Assembly: GCF_018860705.1 (NCBI RefSeq)
Contig: NZ_JAHKQA010000004.1
Location: 62,001-126,000, forward strand
Length of the DNA: 64,000 nucleotides
Direction of reading: 5' to 3'
Source: Citreicella sp. C3M06
GTDB taxonomy: Bacteria > Pseudomonadota > Alphaproteobacteria > Rhodobacterales > Rhodobacteraceae
Positions 11,171-20,026 of the stretch are shown piece by piece. Below the pieces are notes generated by a model, which searched no databases, was not told the DNA's origin, and saw only the letters and a program-made list of their open reading frames with translations. The position numbers were made by a program, and so were the translations under genes. Numbering within the stretch: the first letter of the stretch is position 1; every line of letters begins with the position of its first letter.

Positions 11171-12396
11171 CCCTCAGCAAGCTGCTCATGCTGTTGCGAC
11201 GGCTGGCGCGCAACCTTGTGGCGCGGGTGCTGTTCGGCGCGGTGCTGGCGCTGGCAATGGCAGGGCTGGCCCCCGAGATCCTGCCGCTGGTTCCTAAGAA
11301 CTGGCAGGGCCGCATCAAGCCGGACGCGGTGATCCCGATTCTGAACGTTCTGGCTGGCACCATGCTGACCGTCACCACGTTTTCGCTGTCTGTCATGGTC
11401 TCGGCCTTTCAGGCGGCGTCCAGTCAGGCGACACCGCGCGCTTACCGGCTGCACCTGTCCGACACCACCACCCACACCGTGCTGGCGGTGTTCACCGGGG
11501 CGTTTCTGTATTCGCTGACGGGCCTCGTGATGTACCGCGCCGGATTCTACGCCCCGGAAACCTCGGTGGTGATCCTTGGGGTGACGATCCTTGTCATCGC
11601 GGCCATTGTGGTGGCGATGCTGCGCTGGATCGCGCATCTGAGCACGCTTGGCAGTCTTGATGAAACGCTGGGCAAGGTCGAGGCTGCCGCCAGCGGGCCA
11701 CTGATGCGTGCCATGCAGAGCCCGGCGCTTGGCGGGCTGCCGCTGGCGCCGGACGCGGTGATCCCGGACAGCGCGACGCCGGTGCGCGCGGCGCAGGGCG
11801 GCTATGTGCAGTTTATCGACATGGTCAGGCTAAACGGTATCTTGGCCAAAACCGGCGCGACGCTGACCCTTGCCGTGCTGCCGGGTGAAAATGTTCTCAA
11901 GGGGGTTCCCATCGGCTGGACAATGGGAGACGTGGCCGACCCGGACGCGCTATGCGCCTGTTTCACCATCGGCGCGATCCGCACCGCCGAACAGGACGCC
12001 CGCTATGGCATCGTCGTGCTGGCCGAGGTGGCGCTGCGCGCGCTGTCTCCCGGCATCAACGATCCCGGCACGGCCATCGACGCCATTCACCGCATCACCC
12101 GCCTGATCTGGGATTGCGGCGCGCCAGCGCGGGTGCCGCCAGAGTATCCCAGCATCGAGGTGCCGCAGCTGCGCGCCGCCGACCTGATCGAGGATGGCTT
12201 CATGGCGGTGATCCGGGCCGGGGCCGACCAGCCACAGGTGGTTGGCATCGCAATCGATGCGCTGGTGCAGCTGGAACGGTCGGACTGGCATGAAATGGGC
12301 GCTGCGGCAAAACGGGCGCAAGGCTATGCCCTGCGCCACGCCCAGCAGCACCTTGCCGTGCGCGAGGATCGAGACACCCTCGCGCAGCGGCTTTAG
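11167..12396 (+). CDS. DUF2254 family membrane protein
   Basis: A 409-residue predicted inner-membrane protein. The N-terminal half has about four hydrophobic segments (VLFGAVLALAMAGLAP, ILNVLAGTMLTVTTFSLSVMV, TVLAVFTGAFLYSLTGLVMY, VVILGVTILVIAAIVVAML) and includes the FQAASSQATPRAYRLHLSD segment common in DUF2254 proteins. The C-terminal half is soluble and carries ALRALSPGINDPGTAIDAIHRI, also typical. Function unknown for the family. Its start overlaps the cyclotransferase-like gene, and its stop codon overlaps the gltX stop on the other strand. Confidence 0.85.
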   Translation: MTLSKLLMLLRRLARNLVARVLFGAVLALAMAGLAPEILPLVPKNWQGRIKPDAVIPILNVLAGTMLTVTTFSLSVMVSAFQAASSQATPRAYRLHLSDTTTHTVLAVFTGAFLYSLTGLVMYRAGFYAPETSVVILGVTILVIAAIVVAMLRWIAHLSTLGSLDETLGKVEAAASGPLMRAMQSPALGGLPLAPDAVIPDSATPVRAAQGGYVQFIDMVRLNGILAKTGATLTLAVLPGENVLKGVPIGWTMGDVADPDALCACFTIGAIRTAEQDARYGIVVLAEVALRALSPGINDPGTAIDAIHRITRLIWDCGAPARVPPEYPSIEVPQLRAADLIEDGFMAVIRAGADQPQVVGIAIDALVQLERSDWHEMGAAAKRAQGYALRHAQQHLAVREDRDTLAQRL

Positions 12397-13730
12397 CTCT
12401 TTGCCAGCGCCCGCGCCGGAACCTGTTCCAGCAGCGGCATGACGTCGGCCATTTCGGGGCCGCGTTCAAGGCCGGTCAGCGCCTTGCGCAGCGGCATGAA
12501 CAAGCCCTTGCCCTTGCGCCCGGTCGCCGCTTTGACCGCGGCGGTAAAGGTGCCCCATGTCTCATGGGTGAACGGACCTTCGGGCAGCAGCGTCATCGCC
12601 TCGGCGATGAAATCGCGATCTTCCTCGGCGATCAGCGGCTCTGCCCCGTCGCGGAACAGCGCCCACCACCCCGGAAGATCCTTGCGGGTGGCGATGTTGT
12701 CACGGGTGACCGACCAGAACAGCGCCGCCTTGGCCTCGGGTACGCCAAGCGCCGCGATCTCGTCTTTCACCGCCTCGAACGGCAGCTCGTGCAGCTTGCG
12801 CGCGGTCAGCGGGTACAGGTCCTGTTCGTCGAATTTCGTCGGGGCCGAGCCGAATTGCGACAGCTCGAAGCCCTCGGCGATCTCGTCCAGCGACAGCTTC
12901 AGCTCGACCGGCTGGCTCGAGCCCAGCCGCGCCATCAGCGACAGCAGCGCCTCGGGCTCAACCCCGGCCTCGCGCAGATCGCGGATCGACAGCACGCCAA
13001 GCCGCTTGGACAGCGATTCCCCCTGCGGGCCGGTCAGCAGCGAATGGTGGGCAAAGCCCGGCGCGGTGCCGCCAAGCGCCTCGATGATCTGGATCTGCGT
13101 CGCGGTGTTTGTAACATGGTCAGAGCCGCGCACGATATTGGTCACGCCCATATCCATGTCATCGACCACCGAGGCCAGCGTGTACAGGATCTGCCCGTCG
13201 CCGCGGATCAGCACCGGGTCGGAAACGCTGGCCGCGTCGATGGAAATGTCGCCAAGGATGCCGTCGGTCCAGTCGATCCGTTCCTGGATCAGCTTGAAGC
13301 GCCACACGCCATTGCCACGCTCGGCGCGCAGCGACTCTTTGTCGGCATCGCTTAGCGCCAGCGCCGCGCGGTCATAGACTGGCGGTTTGCCCATGTTGAG
13401 CTGCTTCTTGCGCTTGAGATCCAGCTCTGTCGGGGTTTCGAACGCCTCGTAGAACCGTTCCATGCCGCGCAGCTTGTCGGCAGCGTCGAGATAGCGGTCC
13501 AGCCGGGCGCTCTGCCGTTCGGTCTTGTCCCAGGTCAGGCCCAGCCATTCCAGATCGCGCTTGATGCCATCGACATATTCTTCCTTGCTGCGCTCGGCGT
13601 CGGTGTCGTCGATGCGCAAGATGAATGTGCCGCCGGATTTGCGGGCGATCAGGTAGTTGAACAGCGCCGTGCGAAGGTTGCCGACATGGATGTGGCCAGT
13701 GGGCGACGGGGCGAAACGGGTGACGGTCAT
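12393..13730 (-). CDS. gltX: Glutamyl-tRNA synthetase
   Basis: A 445-residue class I aminoacyl-tRNA synthetase that charges tRNA-Glu. The HIGH-type motif is in FAPSPTGHIHVGNLRTALFN at residues 5-20, and the KMSKS-type motif is SLSKRLGVLS near residue 240. GGAG lies just before the ATG at 13730; upstream in-frame codons lie in the intergenic region. Alphaproteobacteria often carry two gltX genes, one sometimes a Glu-Gln discriminating or tRNA-Gln misacylating form. I cannot tell which this is. Confidence 0.95.
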   Translation of the reverse strand: MTVTRFAPSPTGHIHVGNLRTALFNYLIARKSGGTFILRIDDTDAERSKEEYVDGIKRDLEWLGLTWDKTERQSARLDRYLDAADKLRGMERFYEAFETPTELDLKRKKQLNMGKPPVYDRAALALSDADKESLRAERGNGVWRFKLIQERIDWTDGILGDISIDAASVSDPVLIRGDGQILYTLASVVDDMDMGVTNIVRGSDHVTNTATQIQIIEALGGTAPGFAHHSLLTGPQGESLSKRLGVLSIRDLREAGVEPEALLSLMARLGSSQPVELKLSLDEIAEGFELSQFGSAPTKFDEQDLYPLTARKLHELPFEAVKDEIAALGVPEAKAALFWSVTRDNIATRKDLPGWWALFRDGAEPLIAEEDRDFIAEAMTLLPEGPFTHETWGTFTAAVKAATGRKGKGLFMPLRKALTGLERGPEMADVMPLLEQVPARALAKS

Positions 13731-13851
13731 GCTGAGCTCCTGCTTACGGGTGTGGCAATTCCACAGGCGGGGCGATTTGTCCAGTTCGCCTCGCTTGGCG
13801 TTGGGGGCATAGGGTGCCATGCTGCCAGCATTCCGGGAGAAATTGATCGCC

Positions 13852-14802
13852 ATGAACGACATCCTTACCGTCACGCTGAACCCCGCACTTGATCTGTCGA
13901 CCTCGACCGACCGTGTGGTGGCGGGGCCCAAGCTGCGCTGCGACGCGATGAACGTCGATCCGGGCGGCGGGGGAATCAACGTCGCCCGCGTGGTGGCCGA
14001 GCTGGGCGGGCGCGCCCGCGCCTTTGTCGCGCTGGCCGGGCCGTCGGGCATGCGGCTCGAGGAATCGCTGGCGCAGCTGGGCCTGCCGCTGGTGCGGATG
14101 AAAGCGCCGGGCGAGACCCGCGAGAGCTTTGCCGTGCATGACCGCAGCACCGGCGAGCAGTTCCGCTTCGTGCTGCCCGGCCCGGTCTGGTCCGAGGCCG
14201 ACGTGGCAGAGTCGCTTCACGCCATCGCAACCGCCGTTCCGCAGGGCGGCATCGTGGTGCTGAGCGGCAGCCAGCCGCCGGGGGTGCCGCTGGAATTTCC
14301 CACGCAGTTGTGCCGGGCGCTCAAGGCGCGGGGGGCCTATGTGATCGCCGATACCTCGGGCGAGGCGCTGACCTATCTTGCCGCAGGGACCGACCCCGCG
14401 CCCGCCGTGCTGCGCATGGACAGCGCCGAGGCCGAAGAACTCGCCGGTCGCCCGCTGGTGAGCCGGCGAGAGTCGGCAGAGTTCGCCGCCGAGCTGGTGG
14501 CGCGCGGGGCGGCCGAGCGGGTGATCCTTGCGCGCGGCGCGGACGGGTCGGTCATGGCAGGGCCCGAAGGCTTGACACAGGTCAGCGCCGCCAAGGTGTC
14601 GGTCCTGTCGGCGGTGGGCGCCGGAGACAGCTTTGTCGGCGCTTTCGCCTATGGGCTTGCCAGCGGCATGAGCGCGCCGGATGCGCTGGCACTGGGCGCG
14701 GCGGCGGCCAGTTCCACGGTGACAACCCCCGGAACGCAGCTGTGCACCGGCGATCATGTGCGCGAACTGCTGGCGCAATGCGGGGCAAGTTTCATCGTGT
14801 AA
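13852..14802 (+). CDS. PfkB-family sugar kinase (1-phosphofructokinase / hexose-phosphate kinase type)
   Basis: A 316-residue ribokinase-fold kinase. It opens MNDILTVTLNPALDLSTSTD, with NVDPGGGGINVARVVAELGG near residue 35, the pattern of PfkB, 1-phosphofructokinase and tagatose-6-phosphate kinase. The catalytic aspartate and anion hole lie in VGAGDSFVGAFAYGL near residue 255. GGAGA lies eleven bases before the chosen ATG. It stands alone, with no PTS or sugar transporter near, so the substrate (fructose-1-phosphate, fructose-6-phosphate or another) is open. Confidence 0.85.
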   Translation: MNDILTVTLNPALDLSTSTDRVVAGPKLRCDAMNVDPGGGGINVARVVAELGGRARAFVALAGPSGMRLEESLAQLGLPLVRMKAPGETRESFAVHDRSTGEQFRFVLPGPVWSEADVAESLHAIATAVPQGGIVVLSGSQPPGVPLEFPTQLCRALKARGAYVIADTSGEALTYLAAGTDPAPAVLRMDSAEAEELAGRPLVSRRESAEFAAELVARGAAERVILARGADGSVMAGPEGLTQVSAAKVSVLSAVGAGDSFVGAFAYGLASGMSAPDALALGAAAASSTVTTPGTQLCTGDHVRELLAQCGASFIV

Positions 14803-15138
14803 GGGCCAAGGCCGAGCCGCATCGAAACTTGCAGACGCGCGAGCGCGCGTGGTGACAGGCCCCTTGGTGACAGGAGATTGCCAATCTTCGTCTTGGGCGA
14901 GCATCGCAGGGGCCGGCTGACAAGAAGTTTAGTTGCCAGACCGGCGCCGCCAAGGTCTTATTCGATGGACAGCGCGCGTTGCCAGTAAGGATTGTACATT
15001 TCGGGAAAGATTACGGGCCCTTGACCTGCGGCTGCTTGCTTGGTCACGGGGGGCATTCATTTCGAATGAATTGTGGTTTCTGGATGTGTCGCGTGGGCTG
15101 CCTACATCATGGAACGTCGCAGCAAGAGGAACGGCACA
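14803..15138 (+). other. Intergenic region between the PfkB kinase and the Tat-exported hydrolase
   Basis: These 336 bases hold no convincing gene. They include a small GC hairpin ACGCGC-GAGC-GCGCGT at 14835-14850 with no T-tract, a direct repeat GGTGACAGG just after it, and the palindrome listed separately at 15055-15071. I see no clear -35/-10 pair. Confidence 0.6.
15055..15071. promoter_or_regulatory. 17-bp palindrome upstream of the exported hydrolase, candidate operator
   Basis: ATTCATT-TCG-AATGAAT is a perfect 7-bp inverted repeat around three bases, in an AT-rich patch within GC-rich DNA, 67 bases before the hydrolase start. The size suits a dimeric repressor of the ArsR, MarR or TetR type. 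No regulator gene adjoins it, so the binding protein is unknown. Confidence 0.5.
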
Positions 15139-16065
15139 ATGAACACAGGTTTCAAGATCTCTCGGCGCGCAGCGCTGACGGGCGCGGCGGCGTTGCCGCT
15201 GGCCGCAGGGCTTGGGTCCGGCGCAGCGGCGCAGGTCGCTCAGAAGGGCGGACAGATGCCGCGGGTCAACCGCGTCATGCTTGGCGATTTCGAGGTCACC
15301 GCGCTGATGGCGGGCACGGCCACCCGCGAAGCGCCGCACGAGATCTTTGGTCTCAATGTCGACGACGCGACCTTCGAAGAGGTCTCGGCCGAGGCGAACA
15401 TCCCGACCGATAAGGCGCAGTTCTTCTTTACCCCGACGCTGGTGAACACCGGCGCCGAGCTGATCCTGTTCGACACCGGGCTGAACCCCGAAGGCATCGT
15501 CGCGGCGGTCGAGGCCGCGGGCTATAGCGCCGATGAGGTGACGCATATGGTCATCACCCATATGCACGGCGATCACGTCGGCGGGCTGACCGACGGCAAC
15601 GGGCCGACCTTTGCCAATGCGCAGCACGTGACCGGGCAGGCGGAATTCGACTATTGGAAGGGCACCGACAACGCGACCTTCGCCGGCAAGGTCGCACCGC
15701 TGGCGGATCGGTTCTCGTTCGTCGGGGATGGCGCTGCGGTGGCGTCCGGGGTGACGGCCATGCTGACGCCGGGACACACGCCGGGGCATATGGGCTACAT
15801 GCTGGAAAGCGGTGGCAAGCAGCTGATGCTGTTCGCGGATGTGGCGAACCATTATGTCTGGTCTCTGGCCTATCCCGACTGGGAGGTCAGCTTTGACACC
15901 GACAAGGCAGAGGCGGCGGCAACCCGGCGCAAGGTGCTGGACATGCTGGCGACCGACAAGGTGCCGTTCATCGGCTACCACATGCCGTTCCCGGCGCTGG
16001 GCTATGCCGAAACCCGCGGCGAGGGCTTCCACTATGTGCCGCACAGCTACCAGCTGATGCTGTAA
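15139..16065 (+). CDS. Tat-exported metallo-beta-lactamase-fold hydrolase
   Basis: A 308-residue periplasmic protein. The N-terminus MNTGFKISRRAALTGAAAL is a twin-arginine signal (SRRxxL), followed by an Ala-rich stretch and a likely cleavage site after AAAQ. The zinc motif HxHxDH is THMHGDHVGG near residue 140; further ligands are likely in LTPGHTPGHMGY and in FADVANH. The layout resembles exported methyl parathion hydrolase or lactonase-like members. The substrate is unknown. AGAGGA lies eight bases before the ATG. Confidence 0.85.
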   Translation: MNTGFKISRRAALTGAAALPLAAGLGSGAAAQVAQKGGQMPRVNRVMLGDFEVTALMAGTATREAPHEIFGLNVDDATFEEVSAEANIPTDKAQFFFTPTLVNTGAELILFDTGLNPEGIVAAVEAAGYSADEVTHMVITHMHGDHVGGLTDGNGPTFANAQHVTGQAEFDYWKGTDNATFAGKVAPLADRFSFVGDGAAVASGVTAMLTPGHTPGHMGYMLESGGKQLMLFADVANHYVWSLAYPDWEVSFDTDKAEAAATRRKVLDMLATDKVPFIGYHMPFPALGYAETRGEGFHYVPHSYQLML

Positions 16066-16070
16066 GATTC

Positions 16071-16107
16071 TGCCGGGCGCCGTCAGTCGGTGCCCGGCAT
16101 CCGTTTT
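16071..16107 (+). terminator. Rho-independent terminator of the exported hydrolase gene
   Basis: TGCCGGGC pairs with GCCCGGCA, with an inner CCG/CGG extension, followed by TCCGTTTT. It starts six bases after the stop codon. Confidence 0.75.
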
Positions 16108-16115
16108 GCAACGTT

Positions 16116-16667
16116 CTAGCGGAAGGACGGGCCGTGCGCCCAGATCGTCAGCGAGTGCCGCTCGCCGCTGTCCACCGGCGTGACCCGGTGCAACATGTAA
16201 GACGGAAACAGCGTTGCGGTGCCCCGATCTGTCGGGGCCTGATGGGTCTGCGCCGAGGGCATCACCTCGAGCCGCCCGCCGGTATAATCGCTTGCCGCAG
16301 ACAGCTGGATCACCAGCGTCAGCTTGCGCCGCGCCGCAAGATGGCCGTCTCCGATATCGGAATGCCAGTCGAAATGCCCCTGCCGTTCGGAGCCATAGCG
16401 CGCAAGCTGGGCGCTTTCGTCGAACCCGTCGAGATCGAAGCTATAAGCGTCGCGATTGGCCTCGCGCACGATGTCGATGATACGATCCATGATCCACGCG
16501 GCTTCGGGCTGTTCGTCGATCCAGACCAGATCGGCGCGGCGCAGGTTGTGGTCGCGGTTGCGCCCGACAAGCCGGGCGTCGCTGCTCGGGGCGGCGCGGG
16601 CAAGATCGATGGCGCGATCGCAATCGGCGTTGGAAAAGGCGGCGGGGATGTGGTGGACGGTCAGCAT
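16116..16667 (-). CDS. 2OG-Fe(II) oxygenase (prolyl-4-hydroxylase-like fold)
   Basis: A 183-residue dioxygenase. The iron motif HxD is HSD in FDWHSDIGDG near residue 102, with the distal histidine in YMLHRVTPV and the 2-oxoglutarate arginine in GERHSLTIW near the C-terminus. The order and spacing fit the P4H/PKHD hydroxylase family. The PKHD-type proteins are commonly linked to iron uptake, but no TonB receptor gene is near, so the role is unknown. The start MLTVHHIPAAF gives the normal domain boundary; its ribosome site is poor. Confidence 0.85.
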   Translation of the reverse strand: MLTVHHIPAAFSNADCDRAIDLARAAPSSDARLVGRNRDHNLRRADLVWIDEQPEAAWIMDRIIDIVREANRDAYSFDLDGFDESAQLARYGSERQGHFDWHSDIGDGHLAARRKLTLVIQLSAASDYTGGRLEVMPSAQTHQAPTDRGTATLFPSYMLHRVTPVDSGERHSLTIWAHGPSFR

Positions 16668-16793
16668 ATGAGGGGAATCCGTTGACGGGTCGCAAGCCTT
16701 TAGCGCGATCGCCAGGACATGCTGTCCGGTTTGCGACCTGATGTGCCTAAAACGACCTTTTCCTTGCGGAGCACTGCCATCATATCTGGCGGC

Positions 16794-17183
16794 ATGAGCA
16801 GACACGGCCCCGAACAGATCGAAACCATCGCCCGCAACACCGTCGAGGGCTTTCCCGAACCGTTCCGGTCCGGCGCGCAGGACGTGCTGATCGAGGTGGT
16901 GGAATGGCCACCCGCCGATGTTCTGGCCGAGCTGGGTATCCGCGATCCGCGCGATCTGACCGGGCTTTACGAGGGCGTGCCGGTCACCGAACGTTCGGTC
17001 TCGGACCCGGTCACATGGCCCGACCGGGTGACGCTGTATCGCCAGCCGATCCTGACCGAGCTGCGCGAGCGCGGCAATGTCACGCTTGAAGAGCTGGTGA
17101 GCCACATCACCGTGCACGAATTCGCCCATCATTTCGGTTGGTCGGACGACGATATCGCCTCGGTCGATGAATGGTGGCTTTAG
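16794..17183 (+). CDS. Small metallopeptidase-like protein (zincin-fold family)
   Basis: A 129-residue protein whose C-terminal third carries the zinc motif HExxH as VHEFAHHFGWSDDDI. This motif and size match the small bacterial zincin-like family once named DUF1025. The family has a minimal zincin fold; substrates are not established. The start at 16794 (MSRHGPEQIE) matches the usual N-terminus but has no clear ribosome site, so a start further up is possible. Its stop overlaps the 3' end of the glycosyltransferase on the other strand. Confidence 0.8.
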   Translation: MSRHGPEQIETIARNTVEGFPEPFRSGAQDVLIEVVEWPPADVLAELGIRDPRDLTGLYEGVPVTERSVSDPVTWPDRVTLYRQPILTELRERGNVTLEELVSHITVHEFAHHFGWSDDDIASVDEWWL

Positions 17184-18226
17184 CCCTCGGCGATCAGCGC
17201 CGCCATGCGTTGCACAAAGCGCTGCGGGCCAAGCTCGCTCAACGCGGTGTCGCGGGCACCGGCGCCAAGACGGGCGCGCAGGGCCGGATCGTCGATCAGG
17301 CGTGACAGCGCGTCGGCGATGGTCCGGGGCTGGTGCGGGTCGATGACGATGCCGTTGTCGTCGCTCAGATAGCCCGCCGATCCCGCTTCGGACGAGATCA
17401 CCGGCACGCAGCCATAGGCCATCGATTCCGCCGGGGCAAAGCCCAGCGGTTCATCAAAGCTCGGCAGGATGCAGATGTCAGAGCGGGCATAAAGCGCGGG
17501 CATCTCGGGGAAGGGCACGCGGCCCGCCATTTCGATCCACGGCTCGGCCTTGGCGGCGGCGTAAAGCGCGGCAAGGTGGGCGCGGTCTTCGGGGGCGTCG
17601 AACACGCTGTCGGAGCCAGCAAGGATCAGCCGCGCCTTGCCAGCCTGCCCATGCGGGCGCAGGGCGTCGATCACCAGATCCTGCATCTTGCGCCGCTTGC
17701 CCAGCTTGGCGGCGCATAGCACCGTCACCGGGCCAGTGTTGTCGCGCAGAGGCATCGGCGGCGGCGGGTCCGCAACCACGGGCCAGGGCAGGTAGCGGGC
17801 GCCGCGATCTGGTGTCACATCCGACAACCCGCGCGTTGCCGTCACCCGGCGGATCGGCAAGCCCTTGCGCCACAGGTAGAATTTGCGCGACAGCGGCTCG
17901 CGCCGGTGAAACGGGTGCAGATCGTAAGACCACAGCGCCGTGCCCTCGCGCCGCCCGATCTTTGCGGCGGCAACGCGCAATTCGGCGCTGTTGCGCAGGA
18001 AGGCGATGTCGGGGGCGGCGTCGCGCCAAGATGCGCGCATCGCCTCCTGTTCATCGGGCCTGAACACTTGCGGAGACACCAGCGAGTGATCTTCGGGCCC
18101 GTCGGATTTGCTGGCCCAGACCGTGACCTTTGCCCCCGCGGCCACCAGCGCCCGCACCGCGAACGACAGATTGGTGTGAAACCGCGCGACGACAAACAGG
18201 ACCGACTTGCCCGCAAGTTCAGCCAT
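17180..18226 (-). CDS. Glycosyltransferase (GT-B fold, family 4-like)
   Basis: A 348-residue GT-B protein. The C-terminal donor-binding half carries VTVLCAAKLGKRRKMQDLVIDAL, RLILAGSD and the E-x7-E type motif in SFDEPLGFAPAESMAYGCVPVISSEAGSAGYL, typical of GT4 enzymes. The N-terminal half opens GKSVLFVVARFHTNL. Acceptor and donor are unknown; a cell-surface glycan role is a guess from the family. The start codon overlaps the end of nadE by eight bases, so it is translationally coupled to nadE. Confidence 0.85.
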   Translation of the reverse strand: MAELAGKSVLFVVARFHTNLSFAVRALVAAGAKVTVWASKSDGPEDHSLVSPQVFRPDEQEAMRASWRDAAPDIAFLRNSAELRVAAAKIGRREGTALWSYDLHPFHRREPLSRKFYLWRKGLPIRRVTATRGLSDVTPDRGARYLPWPVVADPPPPMPLRDNTGPVTVLCAAKLGKRRKMQDLVIDALRPHGQAGKARLILAGSDSVFDAPEDRAHLAALYAAAKAEPWIEMAGRVPFPEMPALYARSDICILPSFDEPLGFAPAESMAYGCVPVISSEAGSAGYLSDDNGIVIDPHQPRTIADALSRLIDDPALRARLGAGARDTALSELGPQRFVQRMAALIAEG

Positions 18227-19877
18227 TGTCGCGCCAGCGATTGGCGATGGGATAGCGCCGATCCAGCCAGAAGGCGCGGGGCGACAGCCGCACGCCGGGC
18301 GCCGACTGGAACCGCTTGTATTCCGAGATATACAGCAGGTGCTCGATCTTCTTGGCATCCTCGCGGCTGTACCCCGCCGCGAGGCAATCGGCGATCGAAC
18401 CATCATCATCGACGAGGATCTTCAGGATACCATCCAGCACCGGGTAATCGGGCAGCGAATCGCTGTCCTTCTGATCGTCGCGCAGTTCGGCCGAGGGCGG
18501 CTTGGTGATGATCCGCTCGGGGATGACCTCGCCTTCGGGGCCCATCATCCACGGGCGCTGATGCGCGTTGCGCCAGCGGCAGATGTCGAAGACGCGCGTC
18601 TTGTAGAGATCCTTGATCGGGTTGTAGCCGCCCGCCATGTCGCCGTAGATCGTGGCATAGCCCACCGCGACCTCGGATTTGTTGCCGGTGGTCAGCAGCA
18701 TCTCGCCGAACTTGTTGGACAGCGCCATCAGCAGCAGGCCGCGCAGGCGCGACTGGATGTTTTCCTCGGTCAGATCGGCGCTCCGGCCTTCGAACAAGGG
18801 GGCCAGCGTCGCGGTGATGGCGGCGCGCCCCTCGGCGATGGGCACGAAATCGTAATGCGCGCCGATGGCGCCCGCGCAGGCCTTGGCATCCTCCAGGGAA
18901 TGCTCTGAGGTGTATTCGGACGGCAACATCACGCAGCGGACATTTTCCGCCCCCAGCGCATCGACGGCAATAGTCGCCACCAGCGCCGAATCGATGCCGC
19001 CCGACATGCCCAGCAGCACCTTGCCGAACCCGGTCTTGCGGCAATAATCGCGCAGACCCAACACCATGGCGTTGTAATCCTGTTCCAGCGTATCGGGCTG
19101 CGGCGCGAAGGTGCCGTCGAGCGCGCGCCAGCCGTCATCGCCGCGTTGCAGATCGACATGGGCGATGGCTTCGGCAAAGGCGGGAAGCTGCAGCGCCAGC
19201 TTGCCATGCGGATTAAGCACAAAAGACGCGCCGTCGAAGACCTGATCGTCCTGTCCGCCCACCATGTTGAGATAGATCAGCGGCAGCCCGGTTTCGACCA
19301 CGCGCCCGACCATGTGGTTCAGCCGCGTCTCGTGCTTGCCGCGATGATAGGGCGACCCGTTCGGCACTAGCAGGAATTCCGCGCCGGTTTCGGCATGGGT
19401 TTCGGCCACGTCCTCGTACCAGGCATCCTCGCAGATCGGGCTGCCGATACGGATGTTGCCGATGGCGTAGGGGCCGTCGATGGGGCCGCTGTCGAAAACG
19501 CGCACCTCGTCGAAAACCTCGTTGTTGGGCAGGTGATGCTTGAACACATGGCTGGTGATCTTGCCGCCCCGGCAGATCAGGTAGGCGTTGAACAGCTCGG
19601 CGCCCTCGACCCAGGGGCAACCGATCGCCAGTGCCGGGCCATCGGCGCAATCGGCGGCCAGCTGGCGGGCAGCCTCCATGCAATCCAGCGTAAAGGCGTT
19701 TTTCAGTGGCAGATCCTGCGCGCTGTAGCCAGCGATGAACATCTCGGGCAACGCGACAAGATCGGCGCCTGCGGCCTTGCCCTGCTCCCATGCCTCGCGG
19801 GCCTTTGCGGCATTGCCGGCAAGGTCGCCCACGGTGGGGTTCAACTGCGCGATGGTCAGGCGGAAACGGTCGGCCAT
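18219..19877 (-). CDS. nadE: Glutamine-dependent NAD+ synthetase
   Basis: A 552-residue two-domain enzyme that makes NAD+ from deamido-NAD, ATP and glutamine. The N-terminal CN-hydrolase (glutaminase) domain shows the E45-K113-C149 triad in LPEMFIAGYS, FKHHLPN and GSPICEDAW. The C-terminal synthetase domain has the P-loop GMSGGIDSALVATI near residue 300. The ATG at 19877 has AAAGGA upstream and gives the standard N-terminus RFRLTIAQLNPTVGD. Single-chain glutamine-using forms are usual in this group. Confidence 0.97.
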   Translation of the reverse strand: MADRFRLTIAQLNPTVGDLAGNAAKAREAWEQGKAAGADLVALPEMFIAGYSAQDLPLKNAFTLDCMEAARQLAADCADGPALAIGCPWVEGAELFNAYLICRGGKITSHVFKHHLPNNEVFDEVRVFDSGPIDGPYAIGNIRIGSPICEDAWYEDVAETHAETGAEFLLVPNGSPYHRGKHETRLNHMVGRVVETGLPLIYLNMVGGQDDQVFDGASFVLNPHGKLALQLPAFAEAIAHVDLQRGDDGWRALDGTFAPQPDTLEQDYNAMVLGLRDYCRKTGFGKVLLGMSGGIDSALVATIAVDALGAENVRCVMLPSEYTSEHSLEDAKACAGAIGAHYDFVPIAEGRAAITATLAPLFEGRSADLTEENIQSRLRGLLLMALSNKFGEMLLTTGNKSEVAVGYATIYGDMAGGYNPIKDLYKTRVFDICRWRNAHQRPWMMGPEGEVIPERIITKPPSAELRDDQKDSDSLPDYPVLDGILKILVDDDGSIADCLAAGYSREDAKKIEHLLYISEYKRFQSAPGVRLSPRAFWLDRRYPIANRWRDNG

Positions 19878-19957
19878 GCCCTTGTCCTTTCGGTCAGCTT
19901 GCTGTGCCGACATAGCAGAACCACGCCCGAGGGAAAGCCGGGCAGCGTCAAAAGACA

Positions 19958-19986
19958 TTGTCAGGGGCGGGGGGCTTCTTTACCAT
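19958..19986 (+). promoter_or_regulatory. Putative housekeeping promoter of the MORN gene
   Basis: TTGTCA and TACCAT are separated by 17 bases and end 40 bases before the MORN-protein ATG. Read by eye only. Confidence 0.4.
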
Positions 19987-20026
19987 TTCCAGCAAGGGAA
20001 TGCGAAACTCCGGCAGGGCAGAACAC

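Noticed and set aside
14835-14850. Hairpin ACGCGC-GAGC-GCGCGT after the PfkB gene as a terminator
   Set aside because: The stem is short and no T-tract follows.
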